Under the pieces are notes generated by a model, which made no database searches, was not told where the DNA came from, and saw nothing but the letters and a program-made list of their open reading frames with translations. Below, piece by piece: positions 30,152 through 40,563 of a stretch of 64,000 nt of DNA. The stretch is from positions 4,033,858 to 4,097,857 of the forward strand of contig JAHNZQ020000308.1 of the NCBI GenBank assembly GCA_019155205.2, in the 5' to 3' direction. Within the stretch, counting starts at the first letter, position 1. The number at the start of each line of letters is the position of its first letter. The stretch is from Gracilaria vermiculophylla (Eukaryota; Rhodophyta; Florideophyceae; Gracilariales; Gracilariaceae). Made by a program: the position numbers and the translations under genes.

Positions 30152-31591
30152 ATGCCTCTACATAACCACTTTTTTGCATACGACGACCAGATTGATGAGC
30201 ACGCTCTAGCGGCTTCTTCTATGACCTTATCACCTTCATCATCCCCACATATGGTGGCGTCCGCCAAAGAAACGGACGCCCTGTTGCCCTCTTCCCACTC
30301 TGCGCACAAGTTGAGTGCAAAAGGTGAAATTCGAACGCTCACATATGCATGCGCCCTCACAACCTTCTTTTTCATTGTTGAGCTTGTGGGTGGCCATCTG
30401 GCCGGGTCGCTTGCCATCATGTCCGATGCTGCCCACCTTCTCTCTGATCTTGCTGGTTTCATGATTTCACTGATCGCCGTTTCTGTTTCTCATCTACCGC
30501 CTAACGCACGAATGAGTTTTGGATTTGCCCGCGCAGAGGTTCTCGGTGCCTTTGTATCTATTCTGTTCATTTGGGCTTTAACAATTGTCTTGGTCATTTT
30601 TGCGATTGAAAGATTGTTAAATCCGACGCCTGTGAATGCCCCCATGATGCTCGGATTAGGAGTCATTGGTCTTTTCGTCAATATCACGCTTGGTTGTGTC
30701 CTTGGTCATGGCGGCCATTCACACAGTCACGGCGGTCATGATCATGATCATGGGCATGCTCATAGTCATGTGGATGCCGATTTTACACCAAACCACGCCC
30801 ACTTCGACGGCGACCTCGAAACTCTTCCGCATGATACAGACTTGGAGAATGGGTACATGTCAACTGTGTTGCGCGCCACCCGAGTTTCTCAACCTCATGA
30901 TGATGATCAGCATTCAGGCAGCGATCATCAAGACCATGAACACGAACATCCACACGAAGATTCAAACAGCAATACGCGTGAGAATGGAACGAACGGGAAG
31001 TCGTCCATCCCTTCTGCTTTGAAGAACTTGATTACATTTGACCATCACGACAAGAAGTCTACCAATATCAGAGCGGCCTATCTTCATGTTCTTGGTGATG
31101 CATTACAAAACGTCGGTGTAATAACAGCTGCGATTGTTATGATCATCAAGCCATCGTGGGCTTTCTTTGACCCGCTGTGCACATTACTTTTTGCAGCCAT
31201 TGTGATGATGACCACTAGAGACCTTGCTAGAGAAACGATGATGGTGCTAATGGAGGGCACTCCAGGATCAGTGCGGCTTGAAGACATTCACGCAAGGCTT
31301 CTGGAGCTTGACGGAGTCAGCAACGTAGGGGATTTACACGTTTGGTCTATAACAGCCAGACGCCCGGCGCTCAGCGTTCATTTATATCAAAAGAATGTAG
31401 CTGAAGGTCACGACGTCGTAAAAGATGCACAGAAGATGCTCGCGAGGGATTTTGGAATTCTTCACGCAACCATACAAGTTAACTGTGAGACAGTCGAATG
31501 CTGTGACGAGGTTCAGCCTTATGAAATGGACTCTTCGAAAAACGATTGTGTATCCTACCGCCCACAGAACGGCTCCAAAGTGACAGGGTGA
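30152..31591 (+). CDS. CDF/ZnT-family zinc transporter
   Basis: 479 residues from Met 30152 (MPLHNHFFAYDDQIDE). The frame is open upstream but that part is GC-rich leader. Six membrane segments are visible: residues ~63-82, 86-112, 128-152, 165-185, 309-330 and 337-353. The zinc site has both HxxxD pairs: H95/D99 in helix 2 (SDAAHLLSDL) and H312/D316 in helix 5 (HVLGDALQN). Between helices 4 and 5 lies a long His-rich loop (186-270), the zinc-sensing loop of ZnT proteins. A cytoplasmic ferredoxin-like domain follows (~365-450), and the tail has a Cys pair (VECCDE). H in place of D in helix 2 points to zinc over manganese. It exports Zn(II) by proton antiport, probably into vacuole or secretory compartments. 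Confidence 0.95.
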   Translation: MPLHNHFFAYDDQIDEHALAASSMTLSPSSSPHMVASAKETDALLPSSHSAHKLSAKGEIRTLTYACALTTFFFIVELVGGHLAGSLAIMSDAAHLLSDLAGFMISLIAVSVSHLPPNARMSFGFARAEVLGAFVSILFIWALTIVLVIFAIERLLNPTPVNAPMMLGLGVIGLFVNITLGCVLGHGGHSHSHGGHDHDHGHAHSHVDADFTPNHAHFDGDLETLPHDTDLENGYMSTVLRATRVSQPHDDDQHSGSDHQDHEHEHPHEDSNSNTRENGTNGKSSIPSALKNLITFDHHDKKSTNIRAAYLHVLGDALQNVGVITAAIVMIIKPSWAFFDPLCTLLFAAIVMMTTRDLARETMMVLMEGTPGSVRLEDIHARLLELDGVSNVGDLHVWSITARRPALSVHLYQKNVAEGHDVVKDAQKMLARDFGILHATIQVNCETVECCDEVQPYEMDSSKNDCVSYRPQNGSKVTG

Positions 31592-31795
31592 CCTCTACAT
31601 TTCATTTACCGGCACAGGATATCCCTCTCACAGGTCATGCAGGTGATGCAGCAGACGACCACTGCAAAATTTTAGATAGCATGCAAGCCGCGGTTATCTT
31701 TGCAACCCACTATTTCATTTCCGTACTCCACGTCGGAAAAAGGCATCACCAGCCTCAAAATGAGAAAAATATATTGACGTGTACAGTCCGGATTG

Positions 31796-34267
31796 TCAAG
31801 TTTCCTCACGGTTCTCCACAAGTTGTCGAAGATCGCAAAGGAATATATCAGGGTCATTCGTCGGTTCTAAACAAACATCACCCGTGTACACAAAAGCCGC
31901 AGTGGTTGTTGAATCTTGCATCATAACTCGACGATCAGGGGAGAAATATTGCAACAGCTTCGTCGAACATTTTTTTAATGGCAGCCTCAGCACACTGATA
32001 TGGCGCGGTAGGCCTTGTGACCAGTATACATCCAATAAATTCAAAGCTTCTTCGTTACTTCCAACCACAACAACTTTTTGTGGCTTTTCTCGGAAAAGAG
32101 GGTAAGCTGATGCGAGGAGCATTGGCATGGCCAGAGGGCTGGTCTCAAAAGTAGCTTTGAAGGAATTCAGTATGCATTTCGCACGACTCAAAAGCTTGTC
32201 ATCTCCAAACAAGGAACCCATACGGACTAGATTTAGAACAGCAACGCTAGATGCTGCCGGCTCAGCGCCATCATAGTCCTCAACCCGTCTCAAAAGGATG
32301 TCCTTGTCACCCTTTACCGCACTACAGTACCCATCATTCTCCCAAAACCGAGCATCCAAGGCGTTTTGTAACTGGCGCGCAAAATGTAGGTAGTCTAAAT
32401 TTCCTGTGACTTCGAAGCAATCGAGGAATGCTTGTGTACCGTAAGCGTAATCTTCTGCAAGTGCTTGTATTATTCCTCGCTTTCCGCGGTATCCACGAGC
32501 CAAGAAGATAGCGTCAGAAACATCATCAACTCGGATTACCATCGTCCGTCTTATCAAACAAGCTGCTTTCTCTGCCACGGTAATGTAGTCTGGTCTGTTG
32601 AGACATCTCCCTGCTCTTATGAACGCGGATATTGCAAGAGACATCCATGAGGTCACAGACAGATCATCTATTGGTGGCCGGGGTCTTCTTTCTCGTTCTT
32701 CAAGAACTTTTGCTAATGATTTGTCCAAAATGCTACGGACGGCCTCGTCTGAAAGATTCAATTCGCGCGCAATTTGCGATATGGGGGAGCTGATACGCAG
32801 CACATTGAGTCCCTCTAGTCCCCCATACTCTGCGTTTGCAACGGCTGAATCTGAAACGTTTCCCGCTGCGGTGACTCCATAACGTTTTTGGAATACTGTG
32901 CTAGCAGGCTCTCCAAGAATCAGCTTCAACTCAAAGGAACTGAACGTGTAAAATGCCCCTTCCGCGACTGTGTTAGTGATGTCATACAACTGTTTAGAGT
33001 CAGCGTGAATAGCACTGTATATCGCACCAGTGTCTTCGTTCCACATTTCTCGCATTACAAAATCCAGAGTTTTGCACACTACAGCCTTCAGCTTTTGATC
33101 ACCAGAAAGTAAATAGGCATGTAAGAAAGCCATCGCAAGCTGAGCTTGGTCTGAGAGAATCTTTTCAAAGTGCGGTACTTGCCATGAAGCATCCATGGAG
33201 TATCTAAAGAACCCCCCACCAATATGATCATGTATTCCGCCTGCGGCGATATGTTGCAGACTATCCACAACCATATCTAATGCTTCCAATCGAATTCTGT
33301 CATCAAGCTGGTCTGACTGATGAACAGAAAGCAGGAATTCGAGTACGGACGGACGCGGAAATTTGGGTGCAGAGCCGAAGCCACCGTTTTCGACGTCAAA
33401 AGTAGCAACAGCTGCATTGAAAGCTTGCAGAATTGTTTCAATGCTGACATCTTGTCGCGATGTTAATTTCCTGCGTGAAAATAAGTCACGCAGCGCACTG
33501 ACAACTTTGCTTCCATCAGCTTCTATCTTATCACGATTCGTTTCCCACCGATCAGCAATGGACTTCACAGCGTTCAAAAGTCTGTCTTTAGGAAGATATG
33601 TGGTGCCGACGAAAGGAACAAGACTTGGGGTTAAGAAGCATGTTAGAGGCCAACCAGTTCTACCTGTCACAGCTTGCACGAAGGAATTATATACTGAATC
33701 GACATCAGGGCGCTCTTCGCGATCAACTTTGATACATATGAATTTCTTGTTTAGAATCTGTGCAATTTCCGGATCGCAAAAGTGCTCAGACATGACGTCG
33801 CACAAATGACAGCTTAGAAAGCCAGAAGATAAAAGAATTGGTTTCTGCTCGTTTCGAGCTGTCACAAAAGCTTGATGACCCCATGGATACCAACGCACCG
33901 CTTCATAAGCAGAATCAGCGAGGTAACGACTGGTTTCGGATATGAGATAATTTGGCTTCTCTGCAGTTGTTGGAACGGTTCGAAGAGCACGAAGAGGCTG
34001 TGCGGGCTCGCTTGACAAGCCTGGGCGACTTGTAGCATTATTGGTGCTTTGGAATGTGTTGGAGACGTCAAATCGATAACGGGCACACCCATTGCTTCGC
34101 TCAAATATAGGATGGAAGCCCAATCTTTGGCGCTGCAGTGGAAGTCGCGTATTGAAGAATGCAGTTGGGAGCAAAGCTGTAGTTTGGGCCTTAAGGTCGA
34201 TAGGAAGTAGGGCCGTAAAAGCAAGATTATTCGAGTCGCACAACTGGTAGAATTCAAGGCGATGCAT
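31796..34267 (-). CDS. SPATA20/YyaL-type DUF255 thioredoxin-fold protein
   Basis: 823 residues. An N-terminal extension of ~110 residues, rich in Leu, Thr and Arg, looks like an organelle presequence. The DUF255 thioredoxin-like domain follows (~120-280): SRYLADSAYEAVRWYPWG, SSGFLSCHLCDVMSEHFCD with the CxxC pair, KFICIKVDREERPDVDSVYN and GRTGWPLTCFLTPSLVPF. The rest is the (alpha/alpha)6 toroid typical of the family (GGIHDHIGGGFFRYSMDASW, VPHFEKILSDQAQLA, LAEDYAYGTQAFLDCFE). Family length is ~700-800, so it is complete. The biochemical role of the family is not settled; redox or N-acylglucosamine epimerase-like folds are combined. It is convergent with the CDF gene. Confidence 0.93.
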   Translation of the reverse strand: MHRLEFYQLCDSNNLAFTALLPIDLKAQTTALLPTAFFNTRLPLQRQRLGFHPIFERSNGCARYRFDVSNTFQSTNNATSRPGLSSEPAQPLRALRTVPTTAEKPNYLISETSRYLADSAYEAVRWYPWGHQAFVTARNEQKPILLSSGFLSCHLCDVMSEHFCDPEIAQILNKKFICIKVDREERPDVDSVYNSFVQAVTGRTGWPLTCFLTPSLVPFVGTTYLPKDRLLNAVKSIADRWETNRDKIEADGSKVVSALRDLFSRRKLTSRQDVSIETILQAFNAAVATFDVENGGFGSAPKFPRPSVLEFLLSVHQSDQLDDRIRLEALDMVVDSLQHIAAGGIHDHIGGGFFRYSMDASWQVPHFEKILSDQAQLAMAFLHAYLLSGDQKLKAVVCKTLDFVMREMWNEDTGAIYSAIHADSKQLYDITNTVAEGAFYTFSSFELKLILGEPASTVFQKRYGVTAAGNVSDSAVANAEYGGLEGLNVLRISSPISQIARELNLSDEAVRSILDKSLAKVLEERERRPRPPIDDLSVTSWMSLAISAFIRAGRCLNRPDYITVAEKAACLIRRTMVIRVDDVSDAIFLARGYRGKRGIIQALAEDYAYGTQAFLDCFEVTGNLDYLHFARQLQNALDARFWENDGYCSAVKGDKDILLRRVEDYDGAEPAASSVAVLNLVRMGSLFGDDKLLSRAKCILNSFKATFETSPLAMPMLLASAYPLFREKPQKVVVVGSNEEALNLLDVYWSQGLPRHISVLRLPLKKCSTKLLQYFSPDRRVMMQDSTTTAAFVYTGDVCLEPTNDPDIFLCDLRQLVENREET

Positions 34268-34811
34268 TTAAGCTAGCAAAACGGCCGTAATAAAAGCCTC
34301 TTCGATAAGCGTCAGACTCAGAAACATGCACGAACCAAAGGTGCTTTGTAAAGATATTTTAGCGGGATGAAAGAGTGCAGAGTGATTTCTGAGAGAAAAC
34401 GTCGGTGCATATGTCACCAGAGCTCGAAGAAACGTAAACTCATTCCGTCGACATGAAGGGCAGGTTATTGTTCTCTAATTTGCAGGGTTGCATAACGTTC
34501 TTGATTAGAATGGTGAAGTGAAACAGAAAAGCATTTCTGCCGAAAACCAAGGACGATGGCGTATGAGTCGAGAAATGAAAGCGGGGTCAAGTTCATGGTA
34601 GACTTAATAAAAGCATTCATGACCATACACGTGGACTGGAGGCAGACTCTTATAGCTTTCACCAAAGGATTCTCTTCGCATTCAACGTGTACGAAGGTAA
34701 CAAGTGTAAATGATTTCTGCAACTTCATTGGTTACCGGCTGTTCAGTGTTTCTTGCAATAATTGTGCTATATATAAAGAAATGAAATATGATGGATGTTG
34801 CAGAGGCACTA
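34268..34811. other. Intergenic, nothing recognised before the tRNA
   Basis: 544 bases between the SPATA20-like start (-) and the tRNA (+). Probably holds the promoter of the former. No coding pattern supported. Confidence 0.5.
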
Positions 34812-34895
34812 GGACCCGTGGCCTAATGGATAAGGTCCAGAGAAGGCGATAGACTTCTAATCTATAGATTGCGGGTTCGAGTCCCGCCGGGTTCG
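34812..34895 (+). tRNA. tRNA-Arg (UCU) with 11-nt insert between D arm and anticodon arm
   Basis: Acceptor GGACCCG (34812-34818) pairs with CGGGTTC (34888-34894), discriminator G at 34895. D arm GCCT/AGGT with loop AATGGATA (34821-34836). Anticodon stem ATAGA/TCTAT (34849-34853, 34861-34865) around loop CTTCTAA, anticodon TCT. Variable loop AGATT, T arm GCGGG/CCCGC with TTCGAGT. All stems pair. Eleven extra bases (CAGAGAAGGCG, 34838-34848) stand between position 26 and the anticodon stem, giving 84 nt without CCA. Red algae are known to hold tRNA introns at non-canonical places, so this may be an ectopic intron. A TTTTT terminator for RNA polymerase III follows at 34904-34908; the B box GGTTCGAGTCC is intact. 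Confidence 0.88.
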
Positions 34896-35125
34896 GAGCT
34901 GCGTTTTTATTTTCGATTTTAGCCGGTTTTTTGCTGATTCTGATAAAAGATGTCACTACGCCGCTTGGTTTCGGCTACCTATCCGCCGACGCGGGCAGCA
35001 TCAGATGTATATCTTTGAGAAATTATATTAGTTGAAAATCTTTATCGCTCATTCGCAAGCAACAGGATCAATACTTGTTTAGTCAGCACGCACCCTGAAA
35101 CCGGTTCTTCGCTTGGCCGAAAAGC

Positions 35126-38077
35126 ATGAGTGTCTCGACGGCTGGCCTTATCGCATCTGCACCAGTAGCATGGGCATCTTCATCACGATACTTAACCGTT
35201 CCATTTGGTGCTATTCTCCGCACATATGACGTTTCGGAGTCACCTCCCAAATGCATTGCCTCACACGTTGGGCATGCTTCCGCAATATCATCAACCCTAC
35301 CGCTGCCAGATATGCGTGTTGCTTCAGCTTCGAAGGATGGTACACTTCGCTTATGGGATCTTCGAACCGGTCAATGCATGCGAACAATTGACGTTGGGCG
35401 CCCTCTTTCATCCATTAACTTTGTCTCTTTTGAGAAAGTAATTGGATACGCAAACAAAGAACTGAATATCATAGATTTAAGCAAACGAGGCAAAGGCGGA
35501 TATCACAAAATCTTGAAGAGCCATGTTCGAATTTTGAGAAACGAGGAAGGCAGGGTCGTGTCCGCACAAGACGGTCAAATAGTTGCGATTATTGAGGGAA
35601 ACGGCCTTCACCTCACTTCAACAGCCAGAAAGCTAGAACCGCTTTTGACGATACCGTACCGTAACATCCTAACATCTGTCGCAGTTACGGATGACGCATC
35701 TAAACTGGCCGTTGGAGACGAAACGGGCGTAATTTGGATTTATCACGACCTTGCGAGAGAGCTCTCACAGTTGAAAAAAGGGAGAAACATTCTTCGACCA
35801 AGTGCTTTAAACGTCTCCAAGCTTCATTGGCACCATTCAGCTGTGCGAGCGCTTACGTTTTCACACCATGGCCGAGTGTTGCTGTCTGGTGGACAAGAAA
35901 CGGTGCTTGTTTCTTGGCAAATGAGCCGGACAAATTTTGGAACCAAGACTTTCGTGCCGAGGCTCAAAGCTCCAATTACTGGAATAGCTGTTTCTCCGGA
36001 CGAGAAGTGCTACGCCACCACGCACTCCGACAATGCGGTTCGCATTATTGATCAGCGTTCAGGTTCTGTGATAGACAGTATTCGAGGCGTTGCATGTCGT
36101 CTTCTTGATGTTTGTTCAGACAACCCCAAACACCTGTTTTCTTCCAGGTTGGACCCTTCCTGTGTAAAACATTTTGCCGCCACGAACGATCGAATGAATC
36201 CAACAAGGCTTTTCTTGACCGGAACGGGGCCGACTATACAATCATTTGAAGTACACCTCGGCGAACAGGTAGCTGAGTTTTCTGTGGCGCCAAAGAATAT
36301 TGTCTATGAACCTATTGAAAAAGCCAAAGCGAGGACACACCCCGATCAGCTTCTCGTCACGTCTATTGCTGTGCACAAGCATAGGAATTTGATTGCTACC
36401 GTCGACCATCAAGACTTAAGAGCAGTAGATACTAGCTTTTACGGGACAAAGAAAGGAGTAACTAATTTGAGAATATGGAACAGAGAAGCGGATGGTAATC
36501 TTCGGTTGATATCCGTGATAAATGAGCCACATGGTTCAGGAAATCCAGTCACAGATATTTCTTTTCATCCTCACTTACCGTGTTTCTCGACAACATCTCC
36601 ATGTGGTACAGCTAGGTTTTGGAGCGAAAATGAGACGGAAAAGAATCGTTGGCGTTGCGAGTCAGAAAAATCGTACAAAGGGTTACCGTCAAATGCCGTA
36701 ACCTTTTCACACGATGGCTCCCTACAAGCAATCGCTTACGGGAATGTTGTAACGATATGGACAGTGGAAACTACAGAAAGTTTAGGAGACACTGAAACAT
36801 CAACGGGTACGAATGAAAACGAACAAGAGACGATGAACCTACATCCACGAGCCGAACTTGAACTATTTCGGGTTCTGGTACATCCTCCGCTACACGAATT
36901 TGTGCAGAGGCTGGCTTTCATTCGTGGAAGAGCGCCGATTCTCCTTGCTGCCACTAAGCACGGCTTGTACGCATGGAATATTATTACACAGGGCATATGG
37001 TGGTCACACAGGTTTTCTTGTGATCCTCGTACTTTAGTGGCAGATGAGAACTCCAACCACTTCGCCATATCCATTCGTATTCCACCTCTTGTACCTTCAT
37101 CGCTTGGGAATTGTTTTGATACTGGCCAAAAAGGGAGGAGGTCAGGGCTCAAATCTGATGATGTGTCATATAGAGAACTGTTGCCTTCAAGTGATAAACC
37201 CCCTTTATCAATGGATGCGGAGAATGATTCCCAACAGCAGAACACGACAAACATTAATCAGCGTGAGAGTGGATTAGGTGACACATCAAATTACAATAAC
37301 ACGCAAAAACCGCAAGTTTCATGTGGCACAAGTCAGGAGAAGGTATACAAAACAGATTGCGCCATCGCTCTCTTTGATACATCTCCAGTGCCAAAAAGTG
37401 TGTACCGTCTTTCTCCAGGGCTTGGTGTTGTTGCACTAGCATTTGTTCAACTTGGGAGTAATAAATCCGGTTCAAATCAATCGCTTGTGTCTTTCGATAC
37501 AAATCTGAAGGTTACTGTGCACAGAAGTCATGATTTAATCGAAGAAACTGGTTCTGCAATCACTACGGAAATCAATTCTCCACCTGTTGACGTGGAAAAC
37601 ACAAAACAACCAGGCCATATTGAGAAGCTTCTTGGAGAGACATGGCAAGACGAACTTCGTGGGTCGAGCACCAAAAATGAAAGCGAAATCAAAATGTCAA
37701 ATATGAACGATGATAGTAATCCAGAGAATGATGTAAATGGAAGCAAACCAGAAGGCTTTGTCGAAGCTATTTCGGAAGCGTTCCAGGGCGCTGTTCATTT
37801 TCAGGGACCCGTTCCCTCCAGACTCCCTCATCTTATGGCTTCATTGCTGCAAAACCGCCGAAAAGGGTGTGAGAGCAAGTTCGTGAGGACCGCCTCTGAG
37901 ATTGGTGAACCAACAAAGTCTGAAAAGTCTATCTCCAGTGTGAATGGCATATCCTCTAACCAACACATTCAACATACGAAAAGAAGGAATGAAACCGAGC
38001 GTCGTTCATTTTGTCGCAGCTTGATTCATATAAATCCTCCACAATCTTCGACAAATGAAGCAAAATTGGAGGGATAG
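35126..38077 (+). CDS. UTP17: WDR75/Utp17 (Nan1), U3 snoRNP t-UTP WD40 protein
   Basis: 983 residues, single exon, start MSVSTAGLIASAPVAWASS. WD40 repeats are visible: VGHASAISSTLPL ... VASASKDGTLRLWDLRTGQC (~50-90), then KLHWHHSAVRALTFSHHGRV with LLSGGQETVLVSW (~235-275), and ITGIAVSPDEKCYATTHSDN. The LHWHH, LSGG.E.VLV.W and TSHSDN-type motifs in this order are characteristic of WDR75. A second propeller follows to ~residue 690, then an acidic, Ser/Asn-rich tail. In yeast and human the protein belongs to the t-UTP subcomplex of the small-subunit processome and is needed for pre-rRNA transcription and 18S maturation in the nucleolus. It starts 230 bp after the tRNA. Confidence 0.9.
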   Translation: MSVSTAGLIASAPVAWASSSRYLTVPFGAILRTYDVSESPPKCIASHVGHASAISSTLPLPDMRVASASKDGTLRLWDLRTGQCMRTIDVGRPLSSINFVSFEKVIGYANKELNIIDLSKRGKGGYHKILKSHVRILRNEEGRVVSAQDGQIVAIIEGNGLHLTSTARKLEPLLTIPYRNILTSVAVTDDASKLAVGDETGVIWIYHDLARELSQLKKGRNILRPSALNVSKLHWHHSAVRALTFSHHGRVLLSGGQETVLVSWQMSRTNFGTKTFVPRLKAPITGIAVSPDEKCYATTHSDNAVRIIDQRSGSVIDSIRGVACRLLDVCSDNPKHLFSSRLDPSCVKHFAATNDRMNPTRLFLTGTGPTIQSFEVHLGEQVAEFSVAPKNIVYEPIEKAKARTHPDQLLVTSIAVHKHRNLIATVDHQDLRAVDTSFYGTKKGVTNLRIWNREADGNLRLISVINEPHGSGNPVTDISFHPHLPCFSTTSPCGTARFWSENETEKNRWRCESEKSYKGLPSNAVTFSHDGSLQAIAYGNVVTIWTVETTESLGDTETSTGTNENEQETMNLHPRAELELFRVLVHPPLHEFVQRLAFIRGRAPILLAATKHGLYAWNIITQGIWWSHRFSCDPRTLVADENSNHFAISIRIPPLVPSSLGNCFDTGQKGRRSGLKSDDVSYRELLPSSDKPPLSMDAENDSQQQNTTNINQRESGLGDTSNYNNTQKPQVSCGTSQEKVYKTDCAIALFDTSPVPKSVYRLSPGLGVVALAFVQLGSNKSGSNQSLVSFDTNLKVTVHRSHDLIEETGSAITTEINSPPVDVENTKQPGHIEKLLGETWQDELRGSSTKNESEIKMSNMNDDSNPENDVNGSKPEGFVEAISEAFQGAVHFQGPVPSRLPHLMASLLQNRRKGCESKFVRTASEIGEPTKSEKSISSVNGISSNQHIQHTKRRNETERRSFCRSLIHINPPQSSTNEAKLEG

Positions 38078-38466
38078 AAGGAAATTGGCCGAACATCAGC
38101 TTTTTGTTTGTTCAAACAAACCCTATCAACAAGTTCGTTTTTTCACAAACCACGTTTGGGGATGGGCGTAGGTCGAGAAAAGATTGGTGGCACACCCTAA
38201 TGAAAAATTCACTAGGCCGCAATATGACACTGAGGTCAACGTCTACGGGAACCCGCTAGAAGAAATGTCTCGTTGCTCTCAAAAACATGCGTTGATTTGA
38301 GCACTAGAGGTATTTCCTTCAACAAATCATCTCAAAAGAACGACAACATCGTTCCATCCCAATACCAATATTCGATTTTCGCCAATGAGAAGAAATGCTC
38401 TTGGTACACAAATGTATTTATTTGTTCTCTCGCCATTTCTGCATAAAGAGGGTGGTTGTCAGTCAA
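38078..38466. other. Intergenic between convergent genes, nothing recognised
   Basis: 389 bases between the WDR75 stop and the TBC-protein stop; 3' UTRs and terminators of both are expected here. Confidence 0.55.
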
Positions 38467-39558
38467 TTATTTTCCGTCATTGTGCGACGAATTTGATGAG
38501 CCATGACCATCTTCAGAAGTTCGCGTTGGTGATATAGACGGAAGAGGGCTTTTCATCGTTTGTACCAAATCGAAACGCTCCATAACGCGCCTGTTAAGAG
38601 ACGGTCCCAGCCGTTGGGAACTTTCAGATTCAGGTAAAGTCACCGAATGTGAAACAAGTTGAGTGTAAAGGTTGGAGTCGAGCTTCCCAACCAAAGGTAC
38701 GGCGCTCGCAAGGACAGTCTCGGCATCTATCCCTAGACCCTGTTCTAGCTCTCGAGTGATCAGCGGTGTGGATGATGAATGACGCGCTGACTCAAATATG
38801 GTTTCGCTCGCCAAGTGTAATCTGGCTAGTGTGAAAAGAATATGCATATGAACGCCGTATGCCAATTGTATATCCCATAACCGAACCGTGTCGGACATTG
38901 GTTGTACACACGCACCAAGCGATGATATTGACGGGAACGCGTACACTTCTGGATTCAAACCACGCTTGGCAAACAACTGGTGTAGCTTGGGGTGGGTTGC
39001 CATCAGACATTTCTCAAGAAGTTCACAGCCATATCGCGCTCCAGAATACCGTTTAACATAAGACGGAACCTTGCGCTCTAGGAAAACCCGAAAGCAATGA
39101 AAAGCATCGGGTTCGGGCATGACGTACAGAAAAGGCGCCGCAAGCAAACTCATGCTTTGTGCGTAGATACCACGTTGATTGTCACATGACCAAACATACG
39201 CATTGAGCACTCGTATTATCTTTTCTGTTGGGACGCGAGTGATGAAATCGTCGCTTTTCGAAAAGGTCCTACGTGCATCTTCTCTGACTCGAGAATCATC
39301 TGACGATGGGCCTTTCCGAACTAGGAAAGCATACTCATTGACGTCGACAACTCCAACTCCCAGCAGCGCTTTCCAAACTATACCTCGAAGGGAGCATCGG
39401 CCAAAATCTGCGGTGTTCAGCTCATTTGCGTCGCTCGGGAGCCCTTCGAGCAATACAAGCCTTCGAAGTGAGTCAAGACTAGTTGGGCCTTCAGAGTTAA
39501 GAATCTCTTCGTAAGGCTTTCGGAGGTTCATGTTTCTCATGCCCATCTTGGGCCCCAA
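38467..39558 (-). CDS. Bub2/Cdc16-like TBC-domain (Rab-GAP fold) protein
   Basis: 363 residues, single exon, starting MGPKMGMRNMNLRKPYEEIL. The TBC domain spans ~45-270: CSLRGIVWKALLGV (R.LVW..LLG), REDARRTFSKSDDF with the Arg of the IxxDxxRT arginine-finger motif, RGIYAQSMSLLAAPFLYVMP corresponding to YVQGMN.L.APFLYV, and PDAFHCFRVFLERKVPSYVK. The APFLYVMPE.DAF.CF run is typical of Bub2/Cdc16, the GAP subunit of the spindle-position/septation checkpoint, rather than of other TBC families. The glutamine finger is kept (YAQ) but its following Gly is Ser. It would inactivate a Tem1-like or Rab GTPase. Confidence 0.85.
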   Translation of the reverse strand: MGPKMGMRNMNLRKPYEEILNSEGPTSLDSLRRLVLLEGLPSDANELNTADFGRCSLRGIVWKALLGVGVVDVNEYAFLVRKGPSSDDSRVREDARRTFSKSDDFITRVPTEKIIRVLNAYVWSCDNQRGIYAQSMSLLAAPFLYVMPEPDAFHCFRVFLERKVPSYVKRYSGARYGCELLEKCLMATHPKLHQLFAKRGLNPEVYAFPSISSLGACVQPMSDTVRLWDIQLAYGVHMHILFTLARLHLASETIFESARHSSSTPLITRELEQGLGIDAETVLASAVPLVGKLDSNLYTQLVSHSVTLPESESSQRLGPSLNRRVMERFDLVQTMKSPLPSISPTRTSEDGHGSSNSSHNDGK

Positions 39559-40563
39559 AAATTAGTCCATTCCTTGCCCAGAAGTCTAGCCTCTAAAGCG
39601 ATACAGTAAGGTGACTTAAATAAGTATGAGCAATAACCAAAAAGCTGCAGGCAATGAAAGATTCTGAGCAAATTAAGCACGAGTTCTGCGGAAGACTGAT
39701 TTGGGGTCCGTACGGGAAGCTGCCAAGCCAAAAAGCGCTCTAGAATTGCACAAGTAGGTTTGACAGATAGAACTTGAGCTTACTTGTAGTGCGGTCTTTA
39801 TCCGCGGTAAGCGTAAAAGGTGAAGAAGGTTTGTGTGGTCGGATTGCCGGATTGTTGAGTTTGATGGGTGTCTTGCTTCACGAGTCAGAAGGGTTCTACA
39901 GCGCGGTACGCTTAACATCTCTATTTCTGCAAAAACCCACCAAATTTCCCAAGGTATCAAAGACATTCCCAACTGAGCACCACGTACTGTAATGAGGTAA
40001 GTATACTGTACACACGTCACGGCAACCCAAATGGTCATGCATCGTCAAACCACGTGGTTGCTGGCATACTCTTTCTTCATAATCATGGTGTCGCGTGTAT
40101 CATCGATACCGATAGAATCTCGTGTTTACTTGGGGTTTGCTTCAGCAAGAGTATCCATATCGCGGGCGACAACTTGCATTTGGTCTGCTGATCTTGTAAG
40201 ACATGTCGCCTGAAACAGAGGGCCAACTTCGGTCAACATGGCTTTACAACTGCCACCATTGAGTAGTAATCTAACCATAGTACTAAACTGTGGCACTGTG
40301 CCTGGTCTAGGCTCTCACACCCGACCTACTGGGTGTCCCACATAAACTAAGATTTTTGAAGCACATCTAAACGAACTGACTGATGCCTTTGTCAACTTGT
40401 TGCATCAAATGAATAAAACTTTTTCTAAATTTTGCTCCACATGAAGTGATTACCGTTCGTTTAACACTTTTCTACGGTCATTACTATGCATCAAGAGGAG
40501 ACAAGTGATGTTCCCCGAGGTGGAAAATTGAAAAAAGTGCCCGCGTTGCTTTGAATTATGGTA
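39559..40563. other. Intergenic, nothing recognised
   Basis: About 1 kb between two minus-strand genes. Some frames of 60-120 codons are open but show no conserved features. Confidence 0.5.

Noticed and set aside
39673..40038. 121-codon minus-strand frame in the TBC/KLHDC4 spacer
   Set aside because: No conserved features; a 1-kb spacer gives such frames by chance.
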